A DNA stretch of 64,000 nucleotides from Tistrella mobilis KA081020-065. GTDB taxonomy: Bacteria > Pseudomonadota > Alphaproteobacteria > Tistrellales > Tistrellaceae. The stretch covers positions 248,001-312,000 of the forward strand of contig NC_017966.1 in assembly GCF_000264455.2 (NCBI RefSeq). Reading direction: 5' to 3'. The position numbers were made by a program, and so were the translations under genes. The number at the start of each line of letters is the position of its first letter. The first letter of the stretch is position 1. The notes below the pieces were generated by a model that saw nothing but the letters and a program-made list of their open reading frames with translations, had not been told where the DNA came from and made no database searches. Positions 61,829 to 64,000 of this stretch are shown piece after piece.

Positions 61829-62848
61829 TCAGCGATCAATCGCTGCCATGCGGTCGGGGGCATACCGTTCCCCGGCAACGAGGCCGGGCGGCACAGCGGC
61901 ACTGATCGCCGCCCGGTCCTCTTCCGTCAGCCGGAGTCCAGCCGCCGCCAGATTGTCGTCCACCCGCGACGGCCGCGAGGCGCCGAAGAGGGCGATCACC
62001 GGGGCGGCCTCCGTTCCCGCCGCCAGCACCCAGGCCAGCGCCAGGGCGGCCGGTGTGGTGTTGCGTTCCGCGGCCAGTGCCGCCAGCCGGCCGGCGAGGT
62101 CGGCGTTGCGGGCAAGGTTTTCGGGCGCGAAGCGGGGGTAGATCTTCCGCCCGTCATCCGCCGCAAGCCCGCCGCCGCCGACCGATCCGGCGAGCAGGCC
62201 GCGGCCCAGCGCGCCATAGGCAACGAAGCTGGTGCCGGTCTCGGCACAGGCGGCGAGCAGGCCATTTTCCGGGTCGCGAGAGACCAAGGAAAACTCGCTC
62301 TGCACCGCGGCGATCGGGTAAATTTCTGCGGCTTTTCTAAGGGTTGCCGGTGAAACTTCGCTCAAGCCGATCTGTTTCACCCGCCCCTTCCGCACCTCGT
62401 CGGCCATGGCGCCGACGGTCTCTTCCACCGGCACATCCGGATCCAGCCGGTGCAGATACCAGAGGTCGACGACATCGGTGCCCAGCCGGCGGAGGCTCGC
62501 CTCCAGCGCCAGCGGCACCCGTTCCGGCCGGCCGTCGATGCCGCGGAGATCGCCGCCGCCATCCGGCCGCACGAAGCCGAATTTGGTGGCGATCTGCACC
62601 CGCTGCCGCAGGTCGGGGCGGGCGGCGAGCGCCCGGCCGACCAGCTCCTCATTGGCGCCCCAGCCATACATGTCGGCCGTGTCGATCAGGGTCACGCCCC
62701 GGTCGACGGCATGGTGGATGGTGCGCAGGGCCTCCTCGGCGTCGCGGGCGCCATAGCTGCCGGTCATCGCCATGCAGCCCAGGCCCAGCACCGGCACGGC
62801 CGGCCCTCCCCGGCCCAGCGGGACTGTCGGAAGCTCGCGGGACATCAT
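61829..62848 (-). CDS. Aldo/keto reductase
   Basis: 339 residues from the ATG at 62848, preceded by AAAGGAG. Catalytic Asp, Tyr, Lys and His are seen in TLIDTADMYGWGANEELVGR, IATKFGF and LWYLHRLD. The NADPH site is RPSRVDDN. It overlaps the SDR stop by 4 bp and is convergent with the methyltransferase. Whether it belongs to the biosynthetic cluster is unclear. Confidence 0.92.
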   Translation of the reverse strand: MMSRELPTVPLGRGGPAVPVLGLGCMAMTGSYGARDAEEALRTIHHAVDRGVTLIDTADMYGWGANEELVGRALAARPDLRQRVQIATKFGFVRPDGGGDLRGIDGRPERVPLALEASLRRLGTDVVDLWYLHRLDPDVPVEETVGAMADEVRKGRVKQIGLSEVSPATLRKAAEIYPIAAVQSEFSLVSRDPENGLLAACAETGTSFVAYGALGRGLLAGSVGGGGLAADDGRKIYPRFAPENLARNADLAGRLAALAAERNTTPAALALAWVLAAGTEAAPVIALFGASRPSRVDDNLAAAGLRLTEEDRAAISAAVPPGLVAGERYAPDRMAAIDR

Positions 62849-63726
62849 GCCGTCTCCTTTCCGCCGGTCGCTGCGGCAGGCTGTCGTCCAAGATTGCGCA
62901 GCGCCGCCCAGGTTTCGGGCGTCCAGCTGCGCAGGGCGGGAAGTTCCGGGCCGGCGGCGCCTTCCAGGCGCCGACCACCATCGATCGCCAGCACCTCGCC
63001 GGTAATATAGCCGGCGCCGTCCGAGACCAGGAAGGTGGCGAGATCCGCCAGTTCCTGCGGCCGGCCGGTGCGGCCCAGCGCGACGCCCGCCTCGGCCGGC
63101 GGCAGGTCGGTGCCTTCGGGCCGCAATCTGCCGAAGGCGCCCTCGGTCGGGAAGGGGCCGGGCGCGATGCCGTTCAGTCTTATCCCCGCCGGCCCCCATT
63201 CCACCGCCAGCGAGCGGATCATCGCCAGCACCCCCGCCTTGGCCATGGCCGAGGGCAGTTTGTAGGGCGCGCCGGTCAGGGCCGACTGGGTCAGGATGCA
63301 CAGCACCGCGGCCGGCATGCCGGCGGCGATCCAGCGCCGGCCGGCGGCCAGCGTCACATTGGCCCCGCCCTTCAGCACGATATCGACCACGGCATCGATC
63401 GCCCGCGGCGACAGGGTTTCAGACCGTGCCAGGAAGTTGCCGGCGGCCGAATTGACCAGAATGTCGAGCGGCCGGCTCTGGAAGGCCTGGTCCATCATCG
63501 CTTCGACGGCATCGGCGTTGCGGACATCGCACGGAAAACAGTCGACCGCCACGCCGTGGTCGGCGCGGATACCCTCTGCCGCCGCCTCCAGCACGGCGGC
63601 CCGCCGCCCCACCAGCACCAGATCGGCGCCGAGTTCGGCATAGCGCCGCGCAATGGCGAGCCCCAGCCCGGACCCGCCACCGGTGATCAGCGCCCGACGG
63701 CCCTGAAGAAGCCCGGATGCGAACAT
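62845..63726 (-). CDS. SDR, 2,4-dienoyl-CoA reductase (DECR)-like
   Basis: 293 residues. The cofactor site is ALITGGGSGLGLAIARRYAE. In place of the classical YxxxK it has LPSAMAKAGVLAMIRSLAVE, then APGPFPTEGAFGRL, which match mammalian-type DECR. Co-transcribed with the aldo/keto reductase. Probably reduces an unsaturated acyl-CoA. Confidence 0.88.
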   Translation of the reverse strand: MFASGLLQGRRALITGGGSGLGLAIARRYAELGADLVLVGRRAAVLEAAAEGIRADHGVAVDCFPCDVRNADAVEAMMDQAFQSRPLDILVNSAAGNFLARSETLSPRAIDAVVDIVLKGGANVTLAAGRRWIAAGMPAAVLCILTQSALTGAPYKLPSAMAKAGVLAMIRSLAVEWGPAGIRLNGIAPGPFPTEGAFGRLRPEGTDLPPAEAGVALGRTGRPQELADLATFLVSDGAGYITGEVLAIDGGRRLEGAAGPELPALRSWTPETWAALRNLGRQPAAATGGKETA

Positions 63727-63755
63727 GGATCAGCTCCTTGAGTTCTTATAACGGC

Positions 63756-64000
63756 TCAATACGCCACCAGCCCCGGCAGATACAGGCTCAGTTCCGGCAG
63801 CGCGATCAGCAGCGCCAGCACGATCACCTCGCCCACCAGGAAGGGCATCACCCCCTTGAAGCCCACCTCGACCTTGGTATTGGCGGCGCCCGAGGCCACG
63901 AAGACGTTCATGCCCAGCGGTGGCGTCACCAGCCCGATTTCGGCGGTCTTGGTCACGATGATGCCGAACCAGATCGGGTCGTAGCCCAGCGACATCACCA
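63756..64000 (-). CDS. TRAP transporter large permease, C-terminal part (cut by window end)
   Basis: About 81 residues of the C-terminus are inside the window. WFGIIVTKTAEIGLVTPPLG then MNVFVASG is the closing signature of DctM-type permeases. The rest lies beyond 64000. It is the second TRAP large permease here and lies 29 bp upstream of the SDR. Confidence 0.88.
   Translation of the reverse strand, partial: VMSLGYDPIWFGIIVTKTAEIGLVTPPLGMNVFVASGAANTKVEVGFKGVMPFLVGEVIVLALLIALPELSLYLPGLVAY

Overview
This window looks like chromosome from a high-GC alphaproteobacterium, possibly a Rhodospirillales or Tistrella-like genus. The grounds are GC-rich coding sequence, an HWE-type histidine kinase, many ABC and TRAP uptake operons, and acyl-CoA catabolic genes with PimC/PimD-like dehydrogenases. 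The genus is inference. No rRNA, tRNA or CRISPR array was recognised.

Layout. (1) 49-4519, minus: a response regulator, a small NepR-like protein and a large PAS/GAF HWE kinase form one operon with several tandem repeats. (2) 4681-6777: an orphan VapB-like antitoxin, a strong convergent terminator and a DUF262/DUF1524 putative defence nuclease. (3) 6920-19608, minus: a catabolic island with a TetR regulator, two CoA ligases, a Liv-type importer (LivK, LivHMGF), an enoyl-CoA hydratase and a PimC/PimD-like acyl-CoA dehydrogenase pair. Copies of a hairpin repeat bracket its core. (4) 19817-23182: a lower-GC insert with an OLD-family ATPase/nuclease, a small gene broken by an amber codon and a ParDE toxin-antitoxin pair. 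(5) 23312-30194: an SDR, then IclR and TRAP transporter genes divergent from a VOC protein and an Asp/Glu racemase-like enzyme. (6) 30769-36680: OsmC, a chemoreceptor, YaiI, CitE-like lyase, IclR and an acyltransferase. (7) 36692-44974, minus: a complete dipeptide-type ABC importer with an alpha/beta hydrolase, a PaiB-like protein and an amidase. GhrA and an AraC regulator follow.

(8) 49016-51476, plus: three genes joined by two 4-bp overlaps encode a DUF3696-type AAA ATPase, a PIN-like ribonuclease and an ATP-dependent RNA ligase. I know no described system with this composition; it looks like a sensor, cutter and sealer cassette. A secreted halovibrin-like protein lies beside it. (9) 53555-54795: an intact ISAs1-family insertion with a perfect 10-bp target duplication. 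(10) 54817-61811: a compact biosynthetic cluster. A class-II synthetase-like amino acid:carrier protein ligase, a free carrier protein, an AurF-type diiron N-oxygenase, a nitronate monooxygenase-like flavoenzyme and a SAM methyltransferase run on the plus strand. An MFS exporter and FlK-like thioesterase run divergently, across a 0.95-kb AT-rich control region holding two near-identical palindromes. This suggests N-oxidation of a carrier-bound small amino acid. (11) 61829-64000: an aldo/keto reductase, a dienoyl-CoA reductase-like SDR and the end of a TRAP permease cut by the window edge.

The two strongest candidates for undescribed biology are the ATPase/PIN/RNA-ligase operon and the minimal carrier-protein N-oxidation cluster.
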